A program made the translations under genes and the position numbers. Positions 1 to 10,214 of a stretch of 64,000 nucleotides of DNA are shown one piece after another. Each line of letters begins with the position of its first letter. Positions within the stretch are counted from its first letter, which is position 1. The notes beneath the pieces were generated by a model. The model did not search any database. It was given only the letters and a program-made list of their open reading frames with translations, and was not told the origin of the DNA. This stretch comes from Petaurus breviceps papuanus (taxonomy: Eukaryota; Chordata; Mammalia; Diprotodontia; Petauridae), in assembly GCA_028583685.1 (NCBI GenBank), contig JAMXIF010000058.1:19020341-19084340 (forward strand), in the 5' to 3' direction.

Positions 1-55
1 AAGAGTCACTTCAGTAGCTGCCTTTACAGTAACTATATATTTTGAAGGTACTTTA

Positions 56-289
56 TCATTTCAGTCTCCTGACACTTCCCATCACAAAATACTGCTCTGG
101 CTCTGACAGCCTTTCAGGAAGTCCAGTGGGGGTATCAGAGGTAGCAGGTGGGGCTATGGCTTCTGGGAACTTGAAACATCCAACTGGCCCAATAGCAATG
201 GAATTTACTCGAACAGCCCGGACAAAGCTGAGGGCAATGGCTATGACATAGCATCCTCTATAGCATTTCTTCAGCTGGTCCCTTCTCAT
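56..289 (-). other. Unidentified open frame of 77 codons, possible gene relic
   Basis: An ATG-initiated open frame ends in TGA TAA on the minus strand. Its composition is balanced and protein-like: a hydrophobic stretch near residues 11-25 is followed by a Pro/Thr-rich part and a charged end. It does not resemble SLC13A4, whose intron 2 should cover this region, and I recognise no family. There is no poly-A tail or splice context to show whether it is a retrocopy, an unrelated exon or a chance frame. Chance is quite possible at this length. Confidence 0.15.
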
Positions 290-492
290 TCATTTTCACA
301 GACGTATTTTTGATTGCTAGGTTCCAGTCTTTTCATGCTTGGACGTTTTTGCCTTTCAGGACTGTGCCACCATTTAGAAATCGGTGGTCTTACTGGTTAC
401 ACCACATGACCTTACCACCACTTGTTGGCATTGTAAAGAAGAGAGAACTAGAACTGAGCTCTAGTCCTTGGAATCCCTGAGGAGCACAGGGA

Positions 493-752
493 TGAGCCTG
501 GAATGGTGGATAGAATATAGGACTTAGGCTCAGGATGACCTGGGTTAAAATTTCATCTCTGACACTTACTAGTTGTGTGACTATGGGCAAATCGCTTTGA
601 ACTCAGTAAGCCTCAGTTTTCCTTTACTTAAAATGAGTATGATAATACCTGAAGTATCTACTTTTTGAGGTTGTTGTAAGGCCCAATTTAATGTCAAGTA
701 AAACATTTTGCAAATGTTAAAGTGCTAAATAAATGTCAGTTATTATCATTAA
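493..752 (+). repeat. MIR-type CORE-SINE
   Basis: A tRNA-like head (GACCTGGGTT, then ACTTACTAGTTGTGTGAC) is followed by the core (GGGCAA...CCTCAGTTTTCC) and the MIR 3' end with TTGTAAGG...TGCTAAATAAATG and an ATTATCATTA tail. It is old and diverged. Confidence 0.85.
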
Positions 753-794
753 TACTGTAGACATGTGACATAGACTGCTTCATTGACTTTTGTT

Positions 795-926
795 CTGCCA
801 ATGGACTTCAGTGACTCAGGAAGAGAGAGTGAGGCCGAGACCTTGGCACAGCTCTGACTCCCTCAAATCCAGTTCACGTGCAAGTCAAGACATCATCCAC
901 GAAGTCACTGGTCCTCTTCAAAAAAC
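795..926 (+). repeat. Marsupial dispersed repeat, 3' part (same family as 44580-44692)
   Basis: The stretch GAGTGAGGC..GACC..GCACAGC..CCTCAAATCCA..TGCAAGTC..CATCATC..GGTCCTCTTC also occurs at 44586-44680 in the same order. It ends in an AACAGCAACAGCAAC tail, as expected for an RTE-mobilised element. I cannot give the library name. Confidence 0.6.
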
Positions 927-984
927 TAAAACTTAACAGCAACAGCAACTAGAATACCTCATTGATCTCAGTCTCTCTACACAT

Positions 985-1100
985 AGCTTCAAGAATCAAT
1001 CAATAAACATGTGCTGTGTGCCAGGTTGTGGGGAGACAAAGTCAAAAATGGAAATCCTGTCCTCAAGGAATTTATATTCCACCAAGGGAAACAACATGCA
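985..1100 (+). repeat. Dispersed repeat module (tgtgccagg / ctcaaggaattta)
   Basis: It contains the common motif AATAAACATGTGCTGTGTGC, followed by the 'cctgtcctcaaggaatttatattc' block in diverged form. The same module appears near 23586, 47650, 50390 and 57185. Its class is undetermined. Confidence 0.5.
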
Positions 1101-1524
1101 TACCTATGCATAAAATATCAGATCTCTAATACTTCATGTTGCAGGACGCTGTCCTTCTCATCTGTTCAATACTGTGAATGTCCGAGAAGACAAAGGAAGC
1201 ATGTGTATCATAGCTGTGTGTGGGAAGGGTAGCTGGTAGAATGGGTGACTATTATGATTCAAAATGATCTCAGAAGCTGGAATAATAGGTCAAAATGAGG
1301 AAATTCAGTAGTCATATTTTGTATTTTAATAATAAATAAATTTTAATAAATACATCTAGTGTTTAATTTTTAAAAATCTGTTATAAAATATAGACTAGGG
1401 AGATCTGGCTTGACAAAAAGTTCATGTGAAAGAAAGGCTGGTGGCTTCATTTGAATTAGCTGAAACTGAATTTGCCAAAAAAAAAAATTTTCTAAATAGA
1501 AGCAATCAGGCAACCATGCTGTCC

Positions 1525-1674
1525 ATTTTGGGACATAATATTTCCTCTCCCCTGGTCAGACCGTATCTGAAGTACAGTGTCTAGCTCTGGGTGCCACTTT
1601 TGAAGAACATTAAAAATAGACTGTACTGCGTCAAGAAGAAAGTGATCAGATAAGGGTCATGAGAGATTTGGAAG
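1525..1674 (+). repeat. L3/CR1 LINE 3' fragment, left part
   Basis: It carries the L3/CR1 3' end signature CTGGTCAGACC..TCTGGGTGCCA..AAGAACATT..GTCAAGAAGAA..GGGTCATGAGAG. The match is interrupted at 1675 by a Tigger transposon and seems to resume at about 2755 with TGTTTAGTCTGAAGAA. Confidence 0.7.
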
Positions 1675-1676
1675 TA

Positions 1677-2752
1677 TAGGCATATCTTGGAGATATTGTA
1701 AATTTTTTCCAGACTATAATGATAAAGCAAATATAATAAATTGATTCACATGTTTTTTTTTGTTTCTCAATGCATATAAAAGTTATATGTATGCTATACC
1801 GTAGTCTATTAAATATGCAATAATTGTTGTTGAGTCATTTTTTCAGTTGTATCTGAATCCTTCTAGGGTTTTCTTGGCAAAGATACTGGAGTGGTTTACC
1901 ATTTCCTTCTCCAACTCATTTTACAGATGAGGAAACTGAGGCAAAGAGGGTTAAATGACTTGCCCAGGGTCACATTGTTAGTAAGTGTCCGAGGCTGGAT
2001 TTGAACTTAGGAAGAGGAGTCTTTCTGGCTACAAGCCCAGCATTCTACCCACTGCACCACCTACCTGGCTGCTCATAATAGTATTATGTCTAAAAAATAA
2101 TGTATATACCTTAATTTAGATACTTTATTTCTAGAAAATTGCACTTTAAGTTTCCTTCTGGAACATTTCCTTTGCATTCACAACTTGGCTAATTGGTGCA
2201 AGAGGCCTAGCTTTTGGCCTATTTCAGCTTTTGACATGTGTTCCTCACTAAGCTTCATCATTTCTAGCTTTTGATTTAAAGTGAAAGACATGTAACTCTT
2301 CCTTTCATTTGAACACTTAGCAGCTATCGTAGGGTAATGAAATGGCTAATTTCAATATTGTTGTGTCTCAGGCCCAAGGAGAGGAAATGAATCAGGAAAG
2401 ACTGATCAGTAGAGCAGTCAGAACACACATAACATTTATCATTAGTTCATTGTCTTATATAGGCACTGTTTATGGTGCCCCAAAACAATGACAATAGTAA
2501 CATCAAATATCACTGATCACAGGTCACCATATAATAATGAAAAAACAAATGATAGTAATGAATAATCAACAACAATAATAATAAATAGATATATTGTAGG
2601 AATCACCAAAACGTGACAAAGAGATACAATGTGAGCACATGCTATTGGAAAAATGGAACTTGCCACAGGATTGCTACAAACCTTCAATTTGTGAAAAACA
2701 CACTATCTCCAAAGTGCAGTAAAGCAAGGTGTAATAAAACAGCCTATGTCTG
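1677..2752 (-). mobile_element. Tigger1-like pogo/Tc1-mariner DNA transposon, internally deleted
   Basis: The left terminus (TAGGCATATCTTGGAGATAT) and right terminus (AATAAAACAGCCTATGTCTG) are inverted repeats matching the Tigger1 ends (CAGGCATACCTC...). Each is flanked by a TA target duplication (1675-1676 and 2753-2754). Subterminal blocks match too: GTCTATTAAATATGCAATA, TTATGTCTAAAAAATAATG and, near the 5' end, CAACAATATTG and CACAACTTGGC in reverse. Tigger1 is about 2.4 kb. Without the Mar-1 insertion this copy is about 0.8 kb and lacks most of the transposase, so it is a MITE-like deletion derivative. Confidence 0.85.
1822..2074 (-). mobile_element. Mar-1-type CORE-SINE inserted in the Tigger copy
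   Basis: Reading left to right it shows the reverse of the RTE-like tail (TTGTTGTTGAGTCATT), the core (TACAGATGAGGAAACTGAGG), ACTTGCCCAGGGTCACA and the tRNA-like head ending CACTGCACCACCTACCTGGC. It splits the Tigger 3' end, so it is younger than that element. Confidence 0.85.
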
Positions 2753-2809
2753 TAACATCCTGTGCTGTTTAGTCTGAAGAATCATTGAATCTTGGGGTCT
2801 TGGATTTGG

Positions 2810-2990
2810 AAATGGAATCACAGTATTATAGGATCACAAATTAGAAGCTGGCGGGATATTAGAAGCCATTGAGTTTAAGTGACTTGTCCCAGCTCACACA
2901 GCTAGTAAAGAAATATCTAAGGCAGGATTCCAACCCAGGCATTCCCGATTCCAAACCTAGTGTCCAAGTCCATATACTATACCATAGAGC
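2810..2990 (-). repeat. MIR-type CORE-SINE
   Basis: It contains ATTAGAAGCTGG..GAAGCCATTGAG, then AAGTGACTTGTCCCAGCTCA and CACAGCTAGTAAAG, then CAGGATTCCAACCCAGGC and a reversed tRNA-like end (TATACTATACCATAGAG). Confidence 0.75.
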
Positions 2991-2994
2991 CTTT

Positions 2995-3122
2995 TTTGGA
3001 GGGACTTTTAGAGTTCATTCTGATAGAATGTAAGTTCTTTCAGGGCAAAGATTATTTAATTTTTATCTCTGAATCCCCAGCACCTAGAACATGGAAGGTA
3101 CTTAAGTGCTTGTTGACCAGTT
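2995..3122 (+). repeat. L2 LINE 3' end
   Basis: The typical L2 tail is present: AATGTAAGTTCTTTCAGGGC, then CTGAATCCCCAGCACCTAGA and GGTACTTAAGTGCTTGTTGA. Confidence 0.75.
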
Positions 3123-3124
3123 AA

Positions 3125-3235
3125 AGGAGTCCAGCCTCCCCATTTATAGATAAGGAGGGGAGGCCCAGAGAAATGAAGAGACTTGCCCATGGTCACACAG
3201 GTTCTAAATAACAGAACCAGGATTTCAACTGAGAA
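3125..3235 (-). repeat. MIR-type CORE-SINE fragment
   Basis: CCCCATTTATAGATAAGGAG, AGACTTGCCCATGGTCACAC and ACCAGGATTTCAACTGAG follow the reversed MIR order. Confidence 0.65.
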
Positions 3236-3239
3236 TTTC

Positions 3240-3862
3240 AGAGCTCAGAAGAGATTAGAGCATAACATGATAACCATCCTCCAGTATCTTAATTGTTGTT
3301 GTTCAGTCATTTTAGTTGTGTTCAGCTCTTTATGACTCCATTTTTCATTTTTTTTTTTTTTTGCCAAAGATACTGGAATAGGTTGCCATTTCCTTCTCTA
3401 GCTGATTTTTTCAGATGAGGAACTGAAGCAGTCAGGATTAAGTGACTTGCCCAGGGCACACAGCTAATAATTATCAGAGACTGGATTTAAACTCAGAAAG
3501 ATGAGTCTTTCTGATCACAGGCCTAGTACTCTGTGCATTGGACCACCTAACTGCCCTCAATATCTTAATAAGCCAGCACACAGAAGAGGGAACTATTCTT
3601 TGTTTTTATAGAGGGTTGGACTAGAATCAGTGGATGGAAGTTACAAAGGATTAACTTTTTGCTTAATGTAAGAAAGAACTTTCTAAAGAATAAATTATCT
3701 TTCTGCGGAATAATAGGTTGATTAGGAGGTAGCTGGATTCACTGGAAGTATTTAAAGAGAAAGTTGGTAAACCAACAATCTATTGGTAAAGACACAACAG
3801 ATAGGATTTCTCTAAATGATAGCCAAGGTCTACCTGACTCTAAGATTCTGTGATTCTGTATT
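3240..3862 (+). repeat. L3/CR1 LINE 3' end, split by a Mar-1 SINE
   Basis: The left part is AGAAGAGATTAGAG..ATGATAACC. After the SINE it resumes with CAGCACACAGAAGAGGGAAC, GTGGATGGAAGTTACAAAGG, GTAAGAAAGAACTTTCTAAA and ends TCTAAGATTCTGTGATTCTG, the CR1/L3 terminus. No coding part remains. Confidence 0.75.
3293..3550 (-). mobile_element. Mar-1-type CORE-SINE inserted in L3
   Basis: It has a reversed tail TTGTTGTTGTTCAGTCATTT, core and tRNA-like head. Flanking copies of TATCTTAA (near 3286 and 3564) look like the target duplication. A poly-T run (3346-3361) has expanded inside the element. Confidence 0.85.
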
Positions 3863-4464
3863 CTTCCAGAAGTGCCTTTTGATCCCAACATTCTCCTTCG
3901 TACACAGTAACTGATCGAGGATCCCAGTTACAGTGACTATAAACCTGAATGCCTAGTCATGGTCTTTCTAGCAAATGTAACAAAACCTCCATTTATTCCA
4001 ATCTCAAGACTTTCTGCTTCCTCTAAAGAATTCTGCTAACTATCCTTTCCTATTTCCCATGAGAACCATCTCTGCCAAATTTTTTTCTCCCTTATTTAAA
4101 ATCTTAGCTAGAAACCCTCCTCCAAGAAATCATACCAGACTACCCCACCCAACTCCACTTATACCAACGACCATGCAGCATTCATGTACAGGAGGTGGTT
4201 CCAAGCAGCTGCTACTAGTTATGTGCAGAAAAGGTTTCCCTCACTCAACATAACATGCATTATAGCAGAATTCATTCTAAAATGAATTTAAATTTAATTA
4301 ATTCTTTCCCACTGATTTCAATCGCAAAAAAAATGGAGCTGCATTTTGGCAGAAAAATTTGGTGTAATAAAATCACATTTAAGATCAGTATGATACATAT
4401 TAAAATCATATAAGCAAAGCTTCTAATAAAGTATTAAGAATATTTAATAATATTACAGTATATT
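3863..4464. other. Unassigned SLC13A4 intron sequence
   Basis: No exon, RNA gene or recognisable transposon was seen. The part around 4260-4450 is AT-rich (many AATTTAA and TAATAAA words). Confidence 0.4.
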
Positions 4465-4656
4465 ATTGTGGATGGAACGCTGTACTGGGAACCAAGAGAT
4501 GTGGCTTTATAATTAATGGTTTACTCACTTAACTAGTTGTGTGATCTTGGGCAAGTCACAATCTCTTTAGACCTCAATTTCCTCATTTAAAGAATGAAAG
4601 CTTTGGATTAGATGATGCTTAAGGTCCATTCCAGCATTAAAAGACTATGATTATAT
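4465..4656 (+). repeat. MIR3-type CORE-SINE
   Basis: GTACTGGGAACCAAGAG, AACTAGTTGTGTGATCTTGG, GCAAGTCACAATCTC and CCTCAATTTCCTCATTTAAA are followed by AAGGTCCATTCCAGC, the MIR3 3' end. Confidence 0.75.
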
Positions 4657-5077
4657 AATTCATACTATAATATGATTCTTTAAGGCTTCAAGTGGTGGGC
4701 ATTTTCCAAGTGTCAGAGGAAATTGCAGATGGTGATTGGTCCTGGGGGAATAGGTCTTTGTAGAGCACAGACCCCTCTCCTTCCCCCAACTGGTGTATTT
4801 CAGACCCACAAATAATTGGTTTCAGGGCTGCATTCTCATTCCCACACTTTCCTATTCCGTTGTGACCATAGGCATTGGGGTGGGAAGGAAAAATGTCTGG
4901 AAGTTGCCACATCCCTCTCCCTGCGGCTTGGTTCTCCTCATTAATATAACTGCTCCCCTTTCCCACTCCCAAACATATACAAGTGTAAGGAGGATAATTA
5001 GGTCTGGCACATACTTCAAATTTAGGCAAATGGTCAAAGTCAGTGCTTTTGTTAATATACAGAAGGGATGGAAAAGC

Positions 5078-5332
5078 AGCTGGATGAAGTAGTAGAGAAC
5101 TGAAGTTGTAGGAAGAGACAAGTTCAAATCGTGCTTCAGATATAATTTACTAGCTGTCTGACTCTGAGCAAGTCAATGTAACTTTTGTGAACCCCAGTTT
5201 CCCCATCTGTAAAGTGGGAATGGGGATAATGCTAATCCCTATGTCACAGAATTGTTGGGATGGTCAAAGGAGAATATATGTGAAGCACTTTACAAAGCCC
5301 AAAGCACTACACAAAAATGTTAATACAAACAT
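5078..5332 (+). repeat. MIR-type CORE-SINE
   Basis: A full order is visible: AGTTCAAATCGTGCTTC, TGTCTGACTCTGAGCAAGTC, CCAGTTTCCCCATCTGTAAA, GTGAAGCACTTTACAAAGCC. Confidence 0.8.
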
Positions 5333-5599
5333 TATACATTATTAAGTAATATAAACATTGTTAATATTATTATTGATATTATTGAGAGGTGGATGAAATC
5401 TCTAAATTATTTCATAGTCCCTAAAGTAGCACAGAAAGGCCACTAAAAGAAACTGAGATATTTTGCTGTAAGTCTACAGGGCAGTTTTTTTGGGGGGTGG
5501 TGGTGGTTGCGGTGGATATCTCAGTCTGCTTTTTCCTCCAATATATCCTTGTACCCTACATACTTTTGAGATAGTCTGAGTTATTTTTTCATCTTTGGA

Positions 5600-5765
5600 A
5601 GGGCTGGAATAATTCTGATCACAGATCACAGGGACCACAGAAATCATCTATTCACTTAGTTTACAGGTGAGGAAACTGAGATCTAAAAAGGCTGACTTGT
5701 TTATGGTCACACTGCTAATTAGGGGCAGAGGTTGGACTCTTACCAGGTATACTAAATCCTAGTCC
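5600..5765 (-). repeat. MIR-type CORE-SINE fragment
   Basis: TTTACAGGTGAGGAAACTGA, GACTTGTTTATGGTCACACT and GCAGAGGTTGGACTCTTACC follow the reversed MIR core order. Confidence 0.7.
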
Positions 5766-6077
5766 AGGGTTTGGTCTTCTTTTTTTTCATCCCAAGTTTT
5801 TTGACCATTCTAGATGGGGCCCCTGTGGGTTGGAGATCTCTGGTGGTGCTAATTGAACAGGGGTCTTGGGACTGGAGGGGTCAGCAGATGGGTGGATTGA
5901 ACAGCGAGGCCAGCATGTGATGGTGAGGATGTAGGCAGTGTGCCCAGAGCAGGGTTATGACAGAGGATCACTAGATTTCATAAGGATCTGGTTGTGAACT
6001 GGGCCTACTCAGCTGGCCGGTTGGTGTGAGGCTGTTCAGGGGAATGGTTAGAGACGTCTTTCTGGACTTCTTGAAGG

Positions 6078-6695
6078 AATTGAGGTCATGTGGAGTCATC
6101 TTTGACTCTTCCCTCTCTCCACCCCAAATGTCCATTCAGTTCCCAAATTCTTCCAATTTCATCTTCACAATATCTCTCATGTCCAGTTCCTGTTCATTAC
6201 CCTGGTGCCTTCCTAGTTTTCTCTTAGCTCTTTTAGATTTTTTTCCTACCTAATCTCCCTGAGTCATCTTTGTAATGCACTGCCTTGATCACATCATTTC
6301 TTCACCCAAATACTACCCACTGTTCCCCAATTGCTTATCAAAATATAACCTCCCAATCCCGGCATTCAAGGCTCCCTGTTATCTTGCTCTAACATGTTGG
6401 TTAGCTGGTTCACTACTCTCCTTCCCATATTGCTTGCTGGCTTATTCATGGTTCTCAATTCTTGTCCTGGTCTTGTTTTGTTTCCAAGTCTCTGTTCATA
6501 CTCTTCCCTATTGGGTAAGTTCTTTTCCACATACAGTTGTTGAAAATCCTACCTTCTTCAAGTCTCAACCCAAATGATGTCTTCCCTAATCCCAATTCCT
6601 CCCCCTTGTCCTTCTTGTCCCAGTGGGATCATTCCCTCCTTGACTTTCCTCGTAGCACTTTGTCTGGTCCTTTCTGATTGCTGAGTACTGAGTGT
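6078..6695 (+). repeat. L2 LINE 3' fragment
   Basis: The sequence follows the pyrimidine-rich L2 3' region: GTCATCTTTGACTCTTCC, CCAATTCTTCCAATTTC, CAAGGCTCCCTGTTATCTTG, CAAGTCTCAACCCAAATG and GTCTTCCCTAATCCC. Open stretches here are fragments of the decayed element, not host exons. Confidence 0.75.
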
Positions 6696-6889
6696 GGGAG
6701 GAGCTACAGGTGACTTGTGAGTGTCCATGGCAATTATATTTCCCCCCTCAGGGACTCAAGCTCAGACTGAAAGCTATGAAAGGCATGGTGGTCCAAATGG
6801 CGTCCTTCAGAAGGTGACCAGTGGATTCTTCCTTTTCACTTGCTATCTGGTTCTAGTAGATCTGAGCAGTTTCCTTTTCTGGTTTCTTA

Positions 6890-7000
6890 GGATCATAAGA
6901 CCATAAGTCTTAGACCTTGGAGACCATTGAATCCACTGCCCTCATTTTACAGATAAGGAAACTGAGGCACAAAGCAGTTAAGTTACTTGCCTGGAGTCTT
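6890..7000 (-). repeat. MIR-type CORE-SINE fragment
   Basis: GATCATAAGACCATAAGTC, CCCTCATTTTACAGATAAGG and AGTTAAGTTACTTGCC mark the core. Confidence 0.7.
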
Positions 7001-7109
7001 GATATATGGCATCCAGATTTTGAATTTGGTCATGTTTGCCAGGAGACTGATTCTTAAATTCTCCTTCCTTGTCCTATTTTTCAGGTCAGTTGTTCTTGAG
7101 AATAGAGCA

Positions 7110-7292
7110 TATAGGATCTTGGGAGCATAGATCTGGAGCTGGAAATGACCTCTGAGGTCAACAAGTCCATTTTCTTCCATTTATAGTTGTGAAAACTAAG
7201 GGTTGCAGAGGTTAAGTGACTTCTTCAGGGACAAACAAGTAAATGCGTGTGGTAGATTTTGGACCAGATCTCCCTGACTCCAAATTCTGAAA
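7110..7292 (-). repeat. MIR-type CORE-SINE
   Basis: GATCTGGAGCTGGAAATGAC, CTCTGAGGTCAACAAGTCC, GGTTAAGTGACTTC and AGATCTCCCTGACTCC follow the reversed MIR pattern. Confidence 0.7.
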
Positions 7293-7394
7293 CCTCTTAT
7301 TTGCCAGAGACCATAATGGCTTCAGAACCCCTTTTTGCATAGTCCTGGAATGGATGGAGGAATTTATTGGTGTTTCTTTTTAGTTTTATTGATG

Positions 7395-7510
7395 ATTGAG
7401 AAGTAACATAATATAGAGGACAGAGATCCAACTTTAAAGCCAGGAAGATTTCACCCCTAAAACATATTGACTTTAGGCAAAACACTTAACCTCTCATTGC
7501 TTTAGACAAA
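7395..7510 (+). repeat. MIR-type CORE-SINE fragment
   Basis: TATAGAGGACAGAGATCC, AGGCAAAACACTTAACCTC and CATTGCTTTAGAC fit a degraded MIR head and core. Confidence 0.5.
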
Positions 7511-8495
7511 TCTTTAAGACTACAAGATGCCAGCTCTCCAGTATGGAGGGAGTTTCTTCATTCAGGATTTCCCTGTATTAATAAAGTCATAGAGCAAGTC
7601 CCTGTCCCTTATTGATCATTGCTTCATCTGGAACCCTTTAAAACCTTTGCTGGGGAGTCATTAGCTGTAACCATGTTGCCTTTTTCCCTGGAGTCCATAT
7701 TTCCTCCTGGTTGGGGGTCTAAGGTTTGGGTCTAAGTTATGTTGTCACACTGGGTCCAAGGTTGGGGGCTGTCTCTAAGTGATAGACTGTTAACAGTGGT
7801 TGTGTTTAGTTAGAAGATTATAGTAGAGGGAAAAGTAAGAACAAGGTCAAGGTCAGGGTGTACGGAAAGTTGAGGCCAGGTGGCCAGGGTAGAAAATGGT
7901 TCCACAAATAGTTCAGGGATACATGAGGATGAAAATTCCACTTTATGACAAGTGGTCAGAAAAGGAAGGTGGATGTCAGCAGAACTAAGAGGGCTTTGCT
8001 GCTCTAGCCTTTTTGCTGTCTCAGATCTGGTTTTGGATATTTCCCTCTTGGATAAGATAAGATACTCTTTAACAAGAGTATTTATCACTAGCAGAAGCTT
8101 GCCTTCAAGATTGCAGGAAAGGGCCCTTGGGAATAGTGCAGGTAGGCAGTGCTAGGATGCTTAGAAGAGGTCATTCCTGACACTTCTCAATACAAAAAAT
8201 AGCTGTCAAAGCTCAAGCGTTAAAGCCCGGTACTTTACTCCCCAGTAGAGGCTATTAGGTTATTATTCATGGATAACTTTCTCCTAATTAAATCACAGTT
8301 TGCAGTAGACTCAATTATCTAGTTTCTTACCCCATGACAGATTAAAAAGCAATAAACCAGAAAGGGATCTTTTGCTTAGTGGCCGCAGTGAGAATTTATA
8401 GCTGATGGCCCAAGGGTGAAGGATACAGAAAAATGAAAGAGCAGATCCAGAATAGTGAGTGCTATGTATGATGATGTAATATAATAATGGATAAT
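7511..8495. other. Unassigned SLC13A4 intron sequence
   Basis: I see no exon or clear transposon here. There are short open frames on both strands but no splice-flanked conserved peptide. Confidence 0.4.
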
Positions 8496-8499
8496 ATTA

Positions 8500-8700
8500 T
8501 CCTGATCTCAGACACTTATTAGCTGTGTGACCTTGGGCAAGTCACTTGACCTTTCTTTGCCTCAGTTTCTTCATCTGTAAAATGAATATAATAGTAGACC
8601 CTACCTCCTAAAGTTGTAGAGAGGTTCCTACGAAATGATAAAAGTGATTATTACAGGACCAACCACATAGTAAGCATCATATACATGTTATCTATTATTA
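8500..8700 (+). repeat. MIR-type CORE-SINE
   Basis: CAGACACTTATTAGCTGTGT, GGGCAAGTCACTTGACC, GCCTCAGTTTCTTCATCTGT and a 3' part AGTTGTAGAGAGGTTCC are in MIR order. Confidence 0.8.
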
Positions 8701-8704
8701 TTAT

Positions 8705-8830
8705 ATATGAAACAGGGATAATAACAGCACCTACTTCCCAGTATTGTTGTGAGGATTAAATCGGATTCTAATGGTAAATCATTTAGCACGGTGCTTGGCA
8801 CCTAGTAAGCTATGTGAATGTTGTTGTCGT
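8705..8830 (+). repeat. MIR-type CORE-SINE 3' part
   Basis: CAGGGATAATAACAGCACCT, TTGTTGTGAGGATTAAATCG and GCACGGTGCTTGGCACCTAG match the 3' end of the family. Confidence 0.65.
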
Positions 8831-9256
8831 TATTTGGGCTTAGAATTAAACGAAGGAGAGAAGGCTGGATTGCCGTTGGGAGACTGAAAAATTCCTTTAA
8901 TGACCTAGAGCTCTTCTGGGAAACAAAGGCCCATCTTTTTAATACCGATACTGTCTTGGTGGTGTTGTATGACTATGAGCACATGGAATCCCCAACAGGC
9001 TCTAATGAATTGACACCAAGAAGACAATGGAGAGGCACGTGGTGAGTGGGAGCAGACCGCAAGAAAGGAAGACTTACGAAGGGGAAGTGTAGATAAGTGT
9101 GGGATGAAGGAAATGTGCGGGCAGAAAGAACGGGCTGGTCAAATGACAAGAGCAGAAGATACTTGATAGTATCTGGACGGCACTGACACACTTGTGATAT
9201 TAGAAGAAGGTGAGAAAGGCCACATTCCAGCTTGTGGGAGGACATGACTTAGACTG

Positions 9257-9466
9257 CAGGGGGAGGCGGGGGGAACCTGCATCCTCAAGGCCACATGTGG
9301 CCCTCTAGGTCCTCAAGTGCGGCTCTTTGACTGAATCCAAACTTCACAGAACAAATCCCCTTAATAAAAGGATTTGCTCTGCAAAACTTGGACTCAGTGA
9401 AAAGGCTGTACCCAAGGACCTAGAGAGCCACATGTGGCTTGGAGGACGCAGGTTCCCCACTCCTAG
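9257..9466. mobile_element. Palindromic hAT-type MITE
   Basis: The 210 bp element reads nearly the same on both strands. The left arm has GGGGAACCTGCATCCTC..GGCCACATGTGGCCCTCTAG..GTCCTCAAGTGCGGC. The right arm carries the reverse complement (CAAGGACCTAGAG..GCCACATGTGGC..GGTTCCCCAC). The start CAGGGG, the long inverted arms and a degraded 8 bp flanking duplication (CTTAGACT / ATTAGAGC) fit a hAT MITE. It has no coding capacity. Confidence 0.8.
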
Positions 9467-10214
9467 ATTAGAGCCATACAGTAAGGGCAGTTATGAACAC
9501 AATCTGCTTCTTTGGAAAGAATTCTCACATTGATGCGATCATATACATGCATACACTCATATATAAATATATGTATCTGTATGGATACTCAAAGTGATAA
9601 AATCATAGATCCTTAAAAACTGGAAGGAATTTCAGCAATTATCTGATATAACCTCTCAATCCATAGAGGAGTCTGTTTGGAAATAGTGTTAACTGTCAAA
9701 AAGTTCAGTTAAAATATACCTTCTTGTAAACTTCATGTCACTAGCTTTATTCTGCCCCCTGGGAACTACATATAATAAATCTAATCTCTCTTCTAAATAA
9801 TAGTGATGTAAATCTGAAGGCACAAATCATGTCCCTTGTTTTCTACCACCTCTCCCAAAGCCATTTAAAAAATTTTTTTCCTAGATCAAACATTCCCAGT
9901 TCCTTCAGCCAATCCCCATACAACATCATTATGCAACTCCTTGACCACTCTCATTGCCTTCATTTGGTCATGCTCCAGTTAATAAATGTCTCTATAAAAA
10001 TCTGGCACCTGAAAAGGAATACATTACTTTAGAAGTAGCCTAATACATGTAGAGTGCAGTGGGACTATTGTCCCCCTTTTCTGGATGCTTTTATTATACA
10101 GACATTTCTTCTGTTGTTTGTAAGGAGATCCAAAGGCAACTGTGCTGTAACTTAGACTCTTACAGTTATTGTCTGGGGTACAGGAAAGTTGTTATTTGCT
10201 AAGGTCACACAACC
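9467..10214. other. Unassigned SLC13A4 intron sequence
   Basis: Nothing recognisable beyond a possible old LINE remnant (AAATCATGTCCCTTGTTTTC..CATTCCCAGTTCCTTC near 9825-9905). No exon was seen. Confidence 0.4.

Noticed and set aside
1677-2752. A MER/hAT assignment for the transposon in SLC13A4 intron 2
   Set aside because: The TA duplication and the CAGGCATACC-like ends fit Tigger (pogo) and not hAT, which duplicates 8 bases.
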